From positions 62,001 through 126,000 of the forward strand of contig NZ_BAGK01000127.1 in the NCBI RefSeq assembly GCF_000308795.1: a stretch of DNA of 64,000 nt, given 5' to 3'. This stretch comes from Nocardia thailandica NBRC 100428. GTDB taxonomy: Bacteria; Actinomycetota; Actinomycetes; Mycobacteriales; Mycobacteriaceae. Shown here piece after piece: positions 51,266 to 59,954 of this stretch. Position 1 is the stretch's first letter; each line of letters opens with the position of its first letter. A model generated the notes under the pieces. That model worked only from the letters and a program-made list of their open reading frames with translations. It made no database searches and was not told the DNA's origin. The position numbers were made by a program, and so were the translations under genes.

Positions 51266-52654
51266 ATGACTCCTCGGGTGCCGCAGGGCCGTGTCGCGCG
51301 CGGCAGCAGGCTGGGCAGGCTGGCGGCGGGGCAGGCCGCGCGCGGCGTGGGGACCCGGCTGGCGATGATCGGGCAGCCGGAGGCGGCGCGGCGGGCGCTG
51401 GCCGAGCGGTCCTCGTTGCAGGCGGCCCAGCAGATCGCGACGGTGCTGGGCAGCATGAAGGGCGCGGCGATGAAGCTGGGCCAGATGCTGTCGGTGCTGG
51501 ATGTGGATCTGGTGCCCGAGTCGCATCGGGAGATGTTCCGGCAGAAGCTGGCCGAGTTGCGCGACAGTGCGCCGGTGCTGGACTTCGCGGACATGCGCGC
51601 GGTGATCGAGAACGATCTGGGGCCGTTGGCGCGGGTGTTCGCCGAGTTCGACGAGCAGCCGGTGGCGGCGGCCTCGATCGGGCAGGTGTACCGGGCGCGG
51701 CTGCACGACGGGCGTGCGGTGGCGGTGAAGGTGAAGTATCCGGGCGTGGACAAGGCCGTGCTGGCCGACATGCGCAATCTGCAGTTCTTCGCCAAGCTGC
51801 TCAAGTCGTTCCTGCCCAGCGCCGCCGACACCGATGTGCTCGGCGAGATCGAGCGCAACATGCACGCCGAGCTGGACTATCGGCGCGAGGCGCGGACCCA
51901 GCACCGGGTGGCGACCCGCTATCGCGACCATCCCTACATCTTCGTGCCCGACAGCGTGGGCGAGTTCTGCGGTGATCACGTGCTGGTGACCGAGTTCGTC
52001 GACGGCCTGGATTTCGGGCGGATCCGGCAGCTGCCCGCGGCCGAGCGGGACCGGATCGGTGAGCTGGTCTATCACTTCTACATCAGCGCGTTGTTCCTGG
52101 ATCAGGAGTTCTGCGCCGATCCGCATCCGGGCAATATCCTGCTGGCGGCGGACGGGCGGGTGGCGTTCGTCGATTTCGGGCTCTACAACCGGATCGCGCC
52201 CGAGCATCTCGAGCTCGAGCGGCAGGTGCTGTTGGCGGCGGCCGACGACCGGGCCGAGGATCTGTTCCGGATGTGGGAGGAGCGCGGGATCATCGACGCG
52301 GCGACGGGGGTGACGCCGGAGGACTGCCTGGGGTATGTGTGGTCGGCGGCGGGCTGGCATCTGGTCGACGAGGCGATCACGATCACCCCGGAGCTGGCCA
52401 CCAGCGCGGTGGTGCTGGCGGTGGATCCGCGCTCGGCCGATCATCGGGGTGCGCGCAGACAGTTGTTGCCCGCCGAGCACGTGTTCTCCCGGCGGGCGGA
52501 CCTGTTCACCTTCACCGCGCTCGGGCAGCTCGGGGCGACCGCGAATTGGCATCGGCTGGCGCGGGAATGGCTCTACGACGAGCCGCCGACCACCGAGATC
52601 GCGCGGGGGATCGCGGCGTGGCGCGCCGCGCACCCGGCGCGGGCCGGGTTGTGA
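51266..52654 (+). CDS. ABC1/UbiB (AarF) family kinase-like protein
   Basis: 462 residues. The UbiB/ADCK signature K-x-G-Q is in MKLGQMLS; the Ala-rich nucleotide loop is AAASIGQVYRA. The invariant lysine is in AVKVKYPG, with catalytic loop DPHPGNIL and metal D-F-G (FVDFGLYN). These atypical kinases support quinone biosynthesis or lipid homeostasis; mycobacteria use menaquinone, so the role here is unclear. The start is ATG at 51266 with GGGAAGG upstream. It is followed by a TetR gene with its own operator. Confidence 0.9.
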   Translation: MTPRVPQGRVARGSRLGRLAAGQAARGVGTRLAMIGQPEAARRALAERSSLQAAQQIATVLGSMKGAAMKLGQMLSVLDVDLVPESHREMFRQKLAELRDSAPVLDFADMRAVIENDLGPLARVFAEFDEQPVAAASIGQVYRARLHDGRAVAVKVKYPGVDKAVLADMRNLQFFAKLLKSFLPSAADTDVLGEIERNMHAELDYRREARTQHRVATRYRDHPYIFVPDSVGEFCGDHVLVTEFVDGLDFGRIRQLPAAERDRIGELVYHFYISALFLDQEFCADPHPGNILLAADGRVAFVDFGLYNRIAPEHLELERQVLLAAADDRAEDLFRMWEERGIIDAATGVTPEDCLGYVWSAAGWHLVDEAITITPELATSAVVLAVDPRSADHRGARRQLLPAEHVFSRRADLFTFTALGQLGATANWHRLAREWLYDEPPTTEIARGIAAWRAAHPARAGL

Positions 52655-52720
52655 CTTGTCCAGTCCCGGTGGATGAACCGTCGGGCGGGGCGGGGTCGTC
52701 GCGGTAGCCTCGGGGCGTCG

Positions 52721-52736
52721 GTGAGCGATCGCTCAC
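52721..52736. promoter_or_regulatory. Perfect 16-bp palindromic operator upstream of TetR
   Basis: GTGAGCGATCGCTCAC, fully symmetric, 28 bp before the TetR start at 52764. The related GTGATCGCTCAC occurs at 54590-54601 ahead of the PucR gene, so one TetR may control both. Confidence 0.75.
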
Positions 52737-52763
52737 CCAGGGGTGCGAGACGAGGAGTCGTGC

Positions 52764-53414
52764 GTGGCGCAGAAGTCCGTGGACCGGCGGAAACGTCCGA
52801 CCCAGGACCGGGCGAGGGCCACCCGCGAGCACATCCTGGCGACCGCGGGCAAGCTGTTCGGCGAGCGGGGTATCGCCGATACCTCCACCAACCGGATCGC
52901 GGCGGCGTCGGGGGTCAGCATCGGCACGTTGTACCGGTATTTCAGCGACCGCTCCGAGATCGTGGACGAGCTGCTCGATCAGGTGATCACCGAGGTGGAG
53001 CGCAGTTTCACCGAGCGCGCCTTCGACATCCCCGGTGTGGGTGCCGCGGGCTCGATGGAGGGCTATATCGACCTGGTCTCGGAGATCCTGAGCGTGTTCA
53101 CCGAGGTGCTGGTGGCCAACGCGGCCCTGATCAAGGCGCTGGTCGGCGGTGTGCAGTTCTACAGCAGCGGGCTGCCCGAGCTGGAGCCGCGGTTGCGGCT
53201 GATCGTGAAGGTCATCCTGATCCAGGGGCTCGGTCCCGGTGACGACGGCCGCTACGACGAGATGGCGTTCGTGCTCATCAACACCGGGTTCGCCGCGGTG
53301 CTGCGGGCGACCGCGGTGGGGGTGTCGCCGCAGATGCGGGATTCGGCGCTGGCGATGACGGCGCGGATGATGGGCAGCTGGCTCTACACCGAGGCGGTCG
53401 CCGCCGAGCGGTAG
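52764..53414 (+). CDS. TetR-family transcriptional regulator
   Basis: 216-residue TetR with HTH TSTNRIAAASGVSIGTLYRY (about residues 39-58). The start is GTG at 52764, placed after ACGAGGAG; an upstream in-frame GTG is less good. A perfect 16-bp palindrome is in its promoter (52721-52736), so autoregulation is probable. Its last 31 bp overlap the 3' end of the convergent PucR gene, so each mRNA is antisense to the other at the end. Confidence 0.92.
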   Translation: MAQKSVDRRKRPTQDRARATREHILATAGKLFGERGIADTSTNRIAAASGVSIGTLYRYFSDRSEIVDELLDQVITEVERSFTERAFDIPGVGAAGSMEGYIDLVSEILSVFTEVLVANAALIKALVGGVQFYSSGLPELEPRLRLIVKVILIQGLGPGDDGRYDEMAFVLINTGFAAVLRATAVGVSPQMRDSALAMTARMMGSWLYTEAVAAER

Positions 53415-54526
53415 CTGTAGGCGATCAGGGCCGAGCGCAGTTGCCACAGGCCCGCGGCGTGGGAGGGGTCGAGGCGTGTGAGGCGGCCGATGCGGCGCAG
53501 CCGGTAGTCGACGGTGTTGGTGTGGATGTGTAGCAGGCGCGCGGTCTGCTGGCGGTTGAGGTCGGTGCCGATGTGCACGCGCAGGGTGTGCAGCAGTTCG
53601 GGGTGTTCGTCGAGCGGGGTGAGCAGGGCGCCGAGCTGGTCGCGGGCGGTGCCGGGCCGGGTGAGCTGGTATTCGAGGGCGAGTTCGTCGAAGCGGTAGA
53701 CCCGGGCGGGGCCGTCGAGGCGGTCGACGATGTCGAGCAGGTCGTGGGCGCGGCGGGCGGCGTCGGGGACGCGGTCGAGTTCGGCGGAGACGACGGCGGC
53801 GGTGACCGCGACGCCGGAGCGTTCGCTCATGCGGGAGACGAGGATGTCGACGTCGGTGTCGCGGGCGGTGCCGGGCACGAGCACGGTGCCGCCGGTGACC
53901 GAGAGCTGGGCGGGTACCGGTTCGTCGTGGACGGAGAGCACGGCCTGGATGCGGCCGAGTTTGGCGCGGGCGGCCTTGATTCCCTCGATGCCGGGGGCGG
54001 TTTCGTCGCGGTGCGGCGGGAAGGTGACGGCCAGCACGTGGTAGGCGTCGGCGAAGGTGTGCCCGTGTTCGCGGGCGGTGGGGGAGCCGGCGTGGCCGGC
54101 GAGCAGGGCGGCGGCGAGGGCGGGCGCGGCGGTGTCGCCTGCCGTGCCGAGGGTGCGTTCGCGGACGTAGGTCGTGCCGACGGTAGTGGTCATCAGGTCG
54201 AGCAGCTGGATGAGCCGTTCGCCGGTGCGGACCGGGTCGTGGTGTGCCGAGAGCGAGCTGGTGCGGGTGGTGCTCATGCCGCTGCGACAGCCCTGGTGCA
54301 CCGCGTGCAGGACGGTGTCGATGGGGATGCCGTCGCGGGCGCAGGCGCCGGTGGTGTGTTCGAGGCGGGCCATGGTGGGGGCGACGGTGTCCCCGTCGAG
54401 GGTGCGGCGGGCGAGTTCGGTGCAGATGCGCGTCAGCGCGGTGACGGCGTCGACCGCGCCGGTGTCGGGGCGGGCGCGGCGAGGGGCCGGGTCGGTGAGC
54501 GGTGTCGGCGCGAACGGCGTTGTCAT
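53384..54526 (-). CDS. PucR-family transcriptional regulator (CdaR-like)
   Basis: 380 residues. A variable N-terminal sensor half (with GGDEF-like/PucR linker region) is followed by the C-terminal PucR helix-turn-helix: LRVHIGTDLNRQQTARLLHI-HTNTVDYRLRRI (about residues 315-347). Such proteins activate purine, amino-acid or proline catabolic genes in actinobacteria. The start is ATG at 54526 with AGGAGG upstream. The half-palindrome GTGATCGCTCAC lies 64 bp upstream. It overlaps the convergent TetR by 31 bp. Confidence 0.9.
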   Translation of the reverse strand: MTTPFAPTPLTDPAPRRARPDTGAVDAVTALTRICTELARRTLDGDTVAPTMARLEHTTGACARDGIPIDTVLHAVHQGCRSGMSTTRTSSLSAHHDPVRTGERLIQLLDLMTTTVGTTYVRERTLGTAGDTAAPALAAALLAGHAGSPTAREHGHTFADAYHVLAVTFPPHRDETAPGIEGIKAARAKLGRIQAVLSVHDEPVPAQLSVTGGTVLVPGTARDTDVDILVSRMSERSGVAVTAAVVSAELDRVPDAARRAHDLLDIVDRLDGPARVYRFDELALEYQLTRPGTARDQLGALLTPLDEHPELLHTLRVHIGTDLNRQQTARLLHIHTNTVDYRLRRIGRLTRLDPSHAAGLWQLRSALIAYSYRSAATASV

Positions 54527-54589
54527 GACGGTCCTCCTTGACCCCTGGCCGGTGCACGGCGAGTTCGATTGCGCTGAAGGCTAATCGGA

Positions 54590-54601
54590 GTGATCGCTCA
54601 C
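54590..54601. promoter_or_regulatory. Second TetR-like operator, ahead of PucR gene
   Basis: GTGATCGCTCAC shares the GTGA...TCAC frame and the entire ATCGCTCAC half of the operator at 52721-52736. It lies 64 bp before the PucR start codon (54526). Confidence 0.45.
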
Positions 54602-54727
54602 CTTCTACTTTGTTTCGACCAGCGTCGTTTTTCGATGCTCACCCATGCTGACCTGCGCTGATGCCGGAAGGTGCGGGGCGGGCGCGCGGGAATGCGGTGA
54701 GTTCCGGTGCGAGTGCTCACTTTCGGT

Positions 54728-54761
54728 GGCGACCCACCGCGGTGGTTGCCGGTGGGTCGCC
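54728..54761 (-). terminator. Terminator of the metallophore-like operon
   Basis: Perfect 12-bp arms GGCGACCCACCG (54728-54739) and CGGTGGGTCGCC (54750-54761) with a 10-nt loop, 5 bp past the stop of the GNAT gene on the minus strand. It marks the end of the long operon. Confidence 0.8.
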
Positions 54762-54765
54762 GTCC

Positions 54766-55326
54766 TCACGGCCGGGTCGTCGCCGGTGCGGCGGCGTGGC
54801 GGGGCAGGGGGATGTCGAAGTGGACGGTGCGGAAGCCGGCGTCGGTGGTTCCGGCGTCGTGCACCAGCCGCGCGCAGCTGCGCCAGAATTCCACCGCGCC
54901 GGGGGTGCGGGCGTCGGTGTGCAGGTACAGCGCGTCGAAGTCGGGTGTGGTGTCGACGTAGTCGACGGCCAGCGCGACCAGGCGGCGGGCCAGGCCCCGG
55001 CGCCGGTGTTCGGGGCGCACGTAGACGCGGAACAGCTGGGCGGTGCGCGGATCGGGATAGCGTTCGCACAGCCACGCCGGGTGCGGGGGGTGGCGCGGGC
55101 CCTGGGCGCGGATCGCGGTGGTGGCCACGACGGCGCCCTCGTGTTCGGCCACCCACAGCCGGTTGCGCGGGTGACGCAGGTACGCCGTTTCCGGGTCGAT
55201 CACGTCCTGGTGGTGTTCGGGCAGGTAGCCGATGCCGAACACGTGGTAGAAGGTGTCGAGCATGACGCTGCGCGCCCCGGCGAGGTCGGCGGGCCCGGCC
55301 ACGCGCAGGGTGTAGTGATCGCTCAT
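54766..55326 (-). CDS. GNAT-family N-acetyltransferase
   Basis: 186 residues with the GNAT acetyl-CoA pocket: VYVRPEHRRRGLARRLVALA (R-x-x-G-x-A/G), about residues 99-118. Its ATG at 55326 overlaps the stop of the substrate-binding protein (ATGA). Last gene of the operon; a strong hairpin follows. It may N-acetylate an intermediate or detoxify the product of the preceding biosynthetic genes (inference). Confidence 0.85.
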   Translation of the reverse strand: MSDHYTLRVAGPADLAGARSVMLDTFYHVFGIGYLPEHHQDVIDPETAYLRHPRNRLWVAEHEGAVVATTAIRAQGPRHPPHPAWLCERYPDPRTAQLFRVYVRPEHRRRGLARRLVALAVDYVDTTPDFDALYLHTDARTPGAVEFWRSCARLVHDAGTTDAGFRTVHFDIPLPRHAAAPATTRP

Positions 55327-56294
55327 CGTCCGGTTCCCAGGGCGCGGTCGAGCACCTCGAGACCCTCGACGGCGACCGGGCCGGGTCCGGTGTAGCCGAA
55401 GGGCACGGCCACGATCCGGTTGTCGCGGATGGCGCGCAGGCTCGCCAGTTCGGGTCGGGCGCGCAGCGCCGCGGTCGCCGATTCGGGGGTCTGGGAGCCC
55501 TGGGTCAGCAGGACGATGACGGCGGGATCGCGCTGGACGAGGGTCTCGGTGGCGGCGTCGAAGTTGCGTTTGGCGACGTCGCCGAAGATGTTGTCCAGCC
55601 CCAGGATCCGCATCTGGGTCGCCACGGTCGAGGTCGAGCCGTAGGCGCTGATCTTGGCGCCGTCGCGGGAGATGATCAGGGCCGCGGCGGGCGTGGTCGC
55701 GGCGCCTGCGGGGTGGCGGCGCGCCACCGCGTCGACCCGGGCGCGCAGTTCGTGCACCGACGCCGTGGCGGCGGCTTCGGTGCCGAAGAGGCGGCCGTAG
55801 AGCTCGATGTCGGCGAACACGTCGTCGAAGCTGCCCGCGGCGTCCTTGCAGTAGCCGCGGGTGACCAGCAGCGGGATGCGCACCGCGGCGAGGTCGTCGG
55901 GGGTGACCGCGGCTCCTTCGAAGCTGACCACCAGGTCCGGGTTGCGGTTGATGATCTCCTCGCGGGCCAGTTCGCCGGTGGACGCGACGACCTCGGCGTG
56001 CTGGAGCGCGGGGCCGTACTGGCCGGGGAAGGGCGCGGTCTCGAAGGTGCGGGTGACGACCCTGTCGGCGGCGCCGGCGGCGGCGAGCATGGGGGCCGCG
56101 ATCGAACCGACCGTCACCACCCGCCGCGGCGGGGCGGGGAAGGTGACCTCGCGGCCGCAGCTGGACACGGTCAGCGGGAATCCGGCCGCCGGGCCGGACG
56201 CGGCGGGGGCGGGGCCGCCGCACCCGGTGAGGACGGCGAGCGCGAGCGCGGCCGCGGGCAGGGCGGCGCGGCGGCGCGGCGGGAGGGTGAACAC
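55323..56294 (-). CDS. FecB/BtuF-type ABC transporter substrate-binding lipoprotein
   Basis: 323 residues. The signal sequence ends in lipobox LTGC (cysteine about 25). The mature part is a periplasmic-binding class III protein: RRVVTVGSIAAPMLAAAG, FEGAAVTPDDLAAVRIPLLV and the C-terminal FGYTGPGPVAVEGLEVLD. These bind iron-siderophore, heme or cobalamin complexes. The start is ATG at 56294, 27 bp after the permease. It makes a complete importer with the next two genes. The ligand is probably the metal complex of the molecule made by the upstream genes (inference). Confidence 0.9.
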   Translation of the reverse strand: MFTLPPRRRAALPAAALALAVLTGCGGPAPAASGPAAGFPLTVSSCGREVTFPAPPRRVVTVGSIAAPMLAAAGAADRVVTRTFETAPFPGQYGPALQHAEVVASTGELAREEIINRNPDLVVSFEGAAVTPDDLAAVRIPLLVTRGYCKDAAGSFDDVFADIELYGRLFGTEAAATASVHELRARVDAVARRHPAGAATTPAAALIISRDGAKISAYGSTSTVATQMRILGLDNIFGDVAKRNFDAATETLVQRDPAVIVLLTQGSQTPESATAALRARPELASLRAIRDNRIVAVPFGYTGPGPVAVEGLEVLDRALGTGR

Positions 56295-56321
56295 AGCGGG
56301 GTTCCTTTCGGGCAGGGGGAT

Positions 56322-57371
56322 TCAGGTGGAGGACTGGCGGAATCGCCGGATGAGGATCAGCAGCAGCGGGGCGCCGACGACGGCGGTGACGATGCCGAGG
56401 GGCAGTTCGCGGGGCGCGAACGCGGTGCGCGCCACCACGTCGGCCAGCACCAGGAACAGCGCGCCGAGCAGCGCGGAGACCGGCAGCAGCCGCCGGTGCG
56501 CGGCGCCGACGCACAGGCGGGCGACGTGGGGCACGATCAGGCCGACGAAGCCGATCGCCCCGGCCACGGCCACCACCGCGCCCACCGCGAGGGCGACCAC
56601 GCTCAGCGTGGCCATCCGGGACCGGACCGGCGACAGGCCGAGCGCGCGGGCGGTGTCGTCGCCCGCGGCGAGCACGTCGAGGCGGGGTGCCAGCAGCAGC
56701 AGGACCGCCAGCGCGGCGAGTGTGACCGCGCCGGTGGTGGCCACCCCGGGCCAGGACGCCGAGCCGAGGGAGCCCAGCAGCCAGAACAGGACCGTGCGGG
56801 CGCCCTCCTGGTTGTCGGAGGCGAAGATGAGGAAGCTGGTGGCGGCGGAGAACAGGTAGCCGATGGTCACCCCGCCCAGCAGCAGCCGCAGCGAGGTCAT
56901 CGCCCCGTTGATCCGGGCGACGGCGAACAGCAGCACCGTCGCGGCCAGCGCCCCGGCGAAGGCGCTGGCCGCCAGCGCGCCCACCGACACCCCGAACAGC
57001 AGCGACACCGCGGCGCCCGTCGAGGCGCCGGAGGTGACGCCGAGGATGTGCGGGTCGGCCAGCACGTTGCGGACCAGGGTCTGCAGGACCGCGCCGGTGA
57101 CCGCCAGCGCCGCGCCGACGAGGGCGCCCAGCAGCACGCGAGGCACGCGCACCAGCCACACGATCGAGTCCTGGGCCGGGCTCCAGTCGGGGCTCGCGGG
57201 CACGCCGAGCGTGTGGTGACCGATGATCCGCGCGACCGTGCCCGGCGGCACCGCGACCGGGCCGAGGCCGGTGGCCACGATCAGTGTCGCCGTCAGCAGC
57301 ACCGTCAGGCCGCTCAGCCACAGCAGGGTGTGGCGGCGGTGACGGGCGTGATCGAGGTCGTCGACGCTCAC
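56322..57371 (-). CDS. FecCD-family ABC transporter permease
   Basis: 349 residues, about ten membrane segments. Family marks are GAALAVTGAVLQTLVRNVLADPHILG (G-x-x-L-Q-x-x-x-x-N-P-L-A-x-P form) and the cytoplasmic coupling region GLIVPHVARLCVGAAHRRLLP. The start is GTG at 57371, overlapping the ATPase stop. Only one permease gene is seen, so a homodimer is expected, as in BtuC. Confidence 0.92.
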   Translation of the reverse strand: MSVDDLDHARHRRHTLLWLSGLTVLLTATLIVATGLGPVAVPPGTVARIIGHHTLGVPASPDWSPAQDSIVWLVRVPRVLLGALVGAALAVTGAVLQTLVRNVLADPHILGVTSGASTGAAVSLLFGVSVGALAASAFAGALAATVLLFAVARINGAMTSLRLLLGGVTIGYLFSAATSFLIFASDNQEGARTVLFWLLGSLGSASWPGVATTGAVTLAALAVLLLLAPRLDVLAAGDDTARALGLSPVRSRMATLSVVALAVGAVVAVAGAIGFVGLIVPHVARLCVGAAHRRLLPVSALLGALFLVLADVVARTAFAPRELPLGIVTAVVGAPLLLILIRRFRQSST

Positions 57372-58156
57372 CGGGCCGCCACCTCGTCGGCGGCCGCGGC
57401 GCGTGGCCCGAACAGCAGCTGGGGGGCGCCGAAGGCCTCGGCGCGGCGCACCGCCACCCCGTAGACCGGTTCGAGCACCGGCGCGGTGAGCACGTCGGCG
57501 ACCGGGCCCGCCGCCACGACCCGGCCCGCGCGCAGCAGCACGAGCCGATCGCAGTAGCGCGCGGCCAGGTTCAGGTCGTGCAGCACGACCACGGTCGTGG
57601 TGGCGGGCAGCGCGGCGACCAGGCCGAGCAGTTCGTGCTGGTAGCCGATGTCGAGGTGGTTGGTGGGTTCGTCGAGCAGCAGGTGATCGGCCTGCTGGGC
57701 CAGCGCGCGGGCGATGAGCACCCGCTGGCGTTCGCCGCCGGAGAGCTGGGCGAAGGCCCGCCCGGCGAGGTGGCGGGCGCCGACCCGGTCGAGCGCGGCG
57801 GCGGCGAGGACACGGTCGGCGCGGGAGATGCCGTGCAGCGCGTGCGCCCACGGCGCCCGGCCGAGCAGCACCGATTCGGTGACCGTCATCGGGGAGTCGG
57901 CGGGGGATTCCTGGGTCACGACCGCCAGCCGCTCGGCCAGCGCGCGCCCGCGCAGCGCGGCCACGGGGGTGTCGTCGATGGTGATGGTGCCGCCCGTGGG
58001 GCGCAGGGCCCGGTAGATCAGGCGCAGCAGGGTCGACTTGCCCGACCCGTTGGGGCCGATGAGCCCGACGGTGTCGCCGGGCCCGGCGAGCAGGCCGGCA
58101 CCGTCGAGGACGACGGTGCCGCCGTAGGAGAAACCGATGTCGCGCACGGTGATCAC
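57368..58156 (-). CDS. FepC/BtuD-type ABC transporter ATP-binding protein
   Basis: 262 residues. Walker A GPNGSGKST (about 34-42), Q-loop VTQESP, signature LSGGERQR, Walker B HLLLDEPTNHLD and switch HDLN. It is of the iron-complex class and powers import by the FecCD permease. The start is ATG at 58156, overlapping the upstream kinase stop. Confidence 0.93.
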   Translation of the reverse strand: MITVRDIGFSYGGTVVLDGAGLLAGPGDTVGLIGPNGSGKSTLLRLIYRALRPTGGTITIDDTPVAALRGRALAERLAVVTQESPADSPMTVTESVLLGRAPWAHALHGISRADRVLAAAALDRVGARHLAGRAFAQLSGGERQRVLIARALAQQADHLLLDEPTNHLDIGYQHELLGLVAALPATTTVVVLHDLNLAARYCDRLVLLRAGRVVAAGPVADVLTAPVLEPVYGVAVRRAEAFGAPQLLFGPRAAAADEVAAR

Positions 58157-59136
58157 AGGACGCCGACCTCCGGCAGCGCGGCGCGGGCGCCGTGCCGGTG
58201 CCCGCGCCCTCGATCGCTCGGGCGCGGCGTGGTCGTGGCGCCGGGACGGCGCGCCGCCTCCGGTGGCGCGGGCCGCCAGGAGCGGTGGATGTCGACCGAG
58301 ACCGCGAAGCGGGCGCAGACACGCTGGGCGGCGGCGGTTTTCGCGGCGAGGTCGGGGTCGCGCTCGTCGAGCAGGATGCCGGTGGTCGTACCGCTGTGGG
58401 CGACGACGACCCCGAGCGCGCCGAGCCGTTCGGCGGCGGCGATGGTGTCCTCGAGGTGCGGGCGGGCGCGCAGCGGGGTGCTCAGCCGGGCGCTGCGGGT
58501 GGCGACGGCGCCGATGGTGGCGGTGTCGCGGCGGGCCACGGCGGTGCTCAGGGCGGCCAGCAGCGCGCTGTATTCGTCGGCGGTGGCGGCGGACACGGGC
58601 GGGCGGTGCCGGTCGAAGGCGACGGTGTCGACGCTGCCGCCCTCGTCGCCGGTGACCACCGTCAGCGGCGGCAGGTCGCCGAGTGCGGCCAGCAGCCGGA
58701 CCTCGCGGTGGTAGAAGGCGACCGCGCCGGGATACATGACGCCGTCGGAGGGTTCGACCGCGCGCAGCACGGCTTCGATCCCGGCGGCGCTCAGGCGGGT
58801 GCCCGCCGCGTCGGCGACCGCGCGTGCGGTCGCGACGAGGTCGGCGGTCGAGCTGGCCAGGCCCTTGCCCTCGGGCAGGTCGCCGTGCACGGTCAGCGTG
58901 CCGCCGCCCGGTCGTGCCGTGGCGGCGAGCACGGCGGTGGCGACCGCGCGGGACTTGGTCTTGTGGGCGGGCAGGACGGTGACCTCGTCGCGGGTGGGGT
59001 CGGGTTCGAACACCGCGACCGCGCCGCGGCGGATGGGCAGGGTGACCAGGAAGTGGCGGCCCGCCCCGGCGGTGACGCCTTGCAGCAGTTCCCCGCAGCT
59101 GCCGAACGCGGCGCCCACGCCGACGCGCGCGCTCAT
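58153..59136 (-). CDS. GHMP kinase, PduX-like (L-threonine/serine kinase)
   Basis: 327 residues. Motif FGSCGELLQG (residues 11-20) and the ATP loop PEGKGLASSTAD (88-99), then EPSDGVMY and VVVAHSGTTTG, closely resemble PduX. PduX makes O-phospho-L-threonine for the cobalamin nucleotide loop. There is no other cobalamin gene here. Because an SbnA-like enzyme, which uses O-phospho-L-serine, sits in the same operon, this kinase more likely supplies a phosphorylated beta-hydroxy amino acid to it (inference). The basic Pro/Arg-rich tail (from about 280) is extra. Start ATG 59136, 4-bp overlap both sides. Confidence 0.85.
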   Translation of the reverse strand: MSARVGVGAAFGSCGELLQGVTAGAGRHFLVTLPIRRGAVAVFEPDPTRDEVTVLPAHKTKSRAVATAVLAATARPGGGTLTVHGDLPEGKGLASSTADLVATARAVADAAGTRLSAAGIEAVLRAVEPSDGVMYPGAVAFYHREVRLLAALGDLPPLTVVTGDEGGSVDTVAFDRHRPPVSAATADEYSALLAALSTAVARRDTATIGAVATRSARLSTPLRARPHLEDTIAAAERLGALGVVVAHSGTTTGILLDERDPDLAAKTAAAQRVCARFAVSVDIHRSWRPAPPEAARRPGATTTPRPSDRGRGHRHGARAALPEVGVL

Positions 59137-59954
59137 CGCGGGTCCCGCTCGCGTCGGGCGACCACGTGCAGCCGGTCGCCGGTGAGCCGCTCGCCCAGCA
59201 CGCCGTCGCCGGGCCAGGCCGGCTCGGTCAGCGGGCCGGGTTCGTCGAACAGCGCGACGACGCTGAATCCGGCGCAGGACAGCAGGAAGCGCAGTTCCTG
59301 GGGGAACAGCAGCCGCCAGGCGGTGTGCTGGCACACCGGTTCGGTGTTCCCGAGCCAGCTCCAGCGTCGTTCCCGGCGCAGCAGCTGGGCGGGGGCGTCG
59401 AGGGTGAGCCGGGTCTCGGAGGTGTAGGTGACGCCTTCCCAGTCGACGCGGCGCAGTGCCCGGTGGTCGAGCAGTTCGCGGCGGCCGCGGTCGGTGAGCA
59501 GGAAGGCGCCGTTGCGCATCTCGAGCACGAGCAGCCCGTCGGGGCGCAGGCACCGCGCGAACCGGCGCAGGGCGGTGAGGATGTCGGCGGTGTCGTGCAG
59601 GTGCAGCAGGGTGCTGCCCAGGCAGGTCAGCACGTCCACGGGGTGCGCGGTGTCGAGAGTGCGCAGGTCACCGACGTCGAACCGCACCCCGGGGTGCCGG
59701 GTGGTGGCGTAGGCGACCATCTGTTCGGAGATGTCGACGCCGCGCACCGTCATGCCGAGTTCGGCCAGGCGGGCGGCGTCGCGGCCGGTGCCCGATCCGG
59801 CGTCGAGCAGGGTGTGGGCGGGGCCGCTGCCGAAACGGGCGACGAGGTCGGCGACGAAGCGGGCGTTGTCGGTGCCGGGGAAGGCGCGTTCGTAGAGGGC
59901 GGGGTTGTCGGTGAGCAGGTTCTCGCTGAAGCGGACCGGGTCTGCGGGGGTCAT
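59133..59954 (-). CDS. SAM-dependent methyltransferase (class I)
   Basis: 273 residues. SAM motif I LLDAGSGTGRDAARLAELG (about residues 49-67), then VRGVDISEQMVAYA and DVLTCLGSTLLHL. A small-molecule methyltransferase of the UbiE/COG2226 kind. Overlaps its neighbours by 4 bp each (start ATG 59954). It would methylate the pathway product or an intermediate. Confidence 0.88.
   Translation of the reverse strand: MTPADPVRFSENLLTDNPALYERAFPGTDNARFVADLVARFGSGPAHTLLDAGSGTGRDAARLAELGMTVRGVDISEQMVAYATTRHPGVRFDVGDLRTLDTAHPVDVLTCLGSTLLHLHDTADILTALRRFARCLRPDGLLVLEMRNGAFLLTDRGRRELLDHRALRRVDWEGVTYTSETRLTLDAPAQLLRRERRWSWLGNTEPVCQHTAWRLLFPQELRFLLSCAGFSVVALFDEPGPLTEPAWPGDGVLGERLTGDRLHVVARRERDPR

Noticed and set aside
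55327-57321. Minus-strand open frame extending the GNAT protein upstream for about 660 residues
   Set aside because: Its composition is Arg/Pro shadow sequence over the substrate-binding protein and permease, and GNAT similarity starts at the ATG at 55326.
58153-59136. Cobalamin biosynthesis assignment from the PduX-like kinase and BtuFCD-like importer
   Set aside because: No cob/cbi gene is present and the operon contains an SbnA-like synthase, epimerase, exporter and DUF364, which fit chelator synthesis better; not fully excluded.
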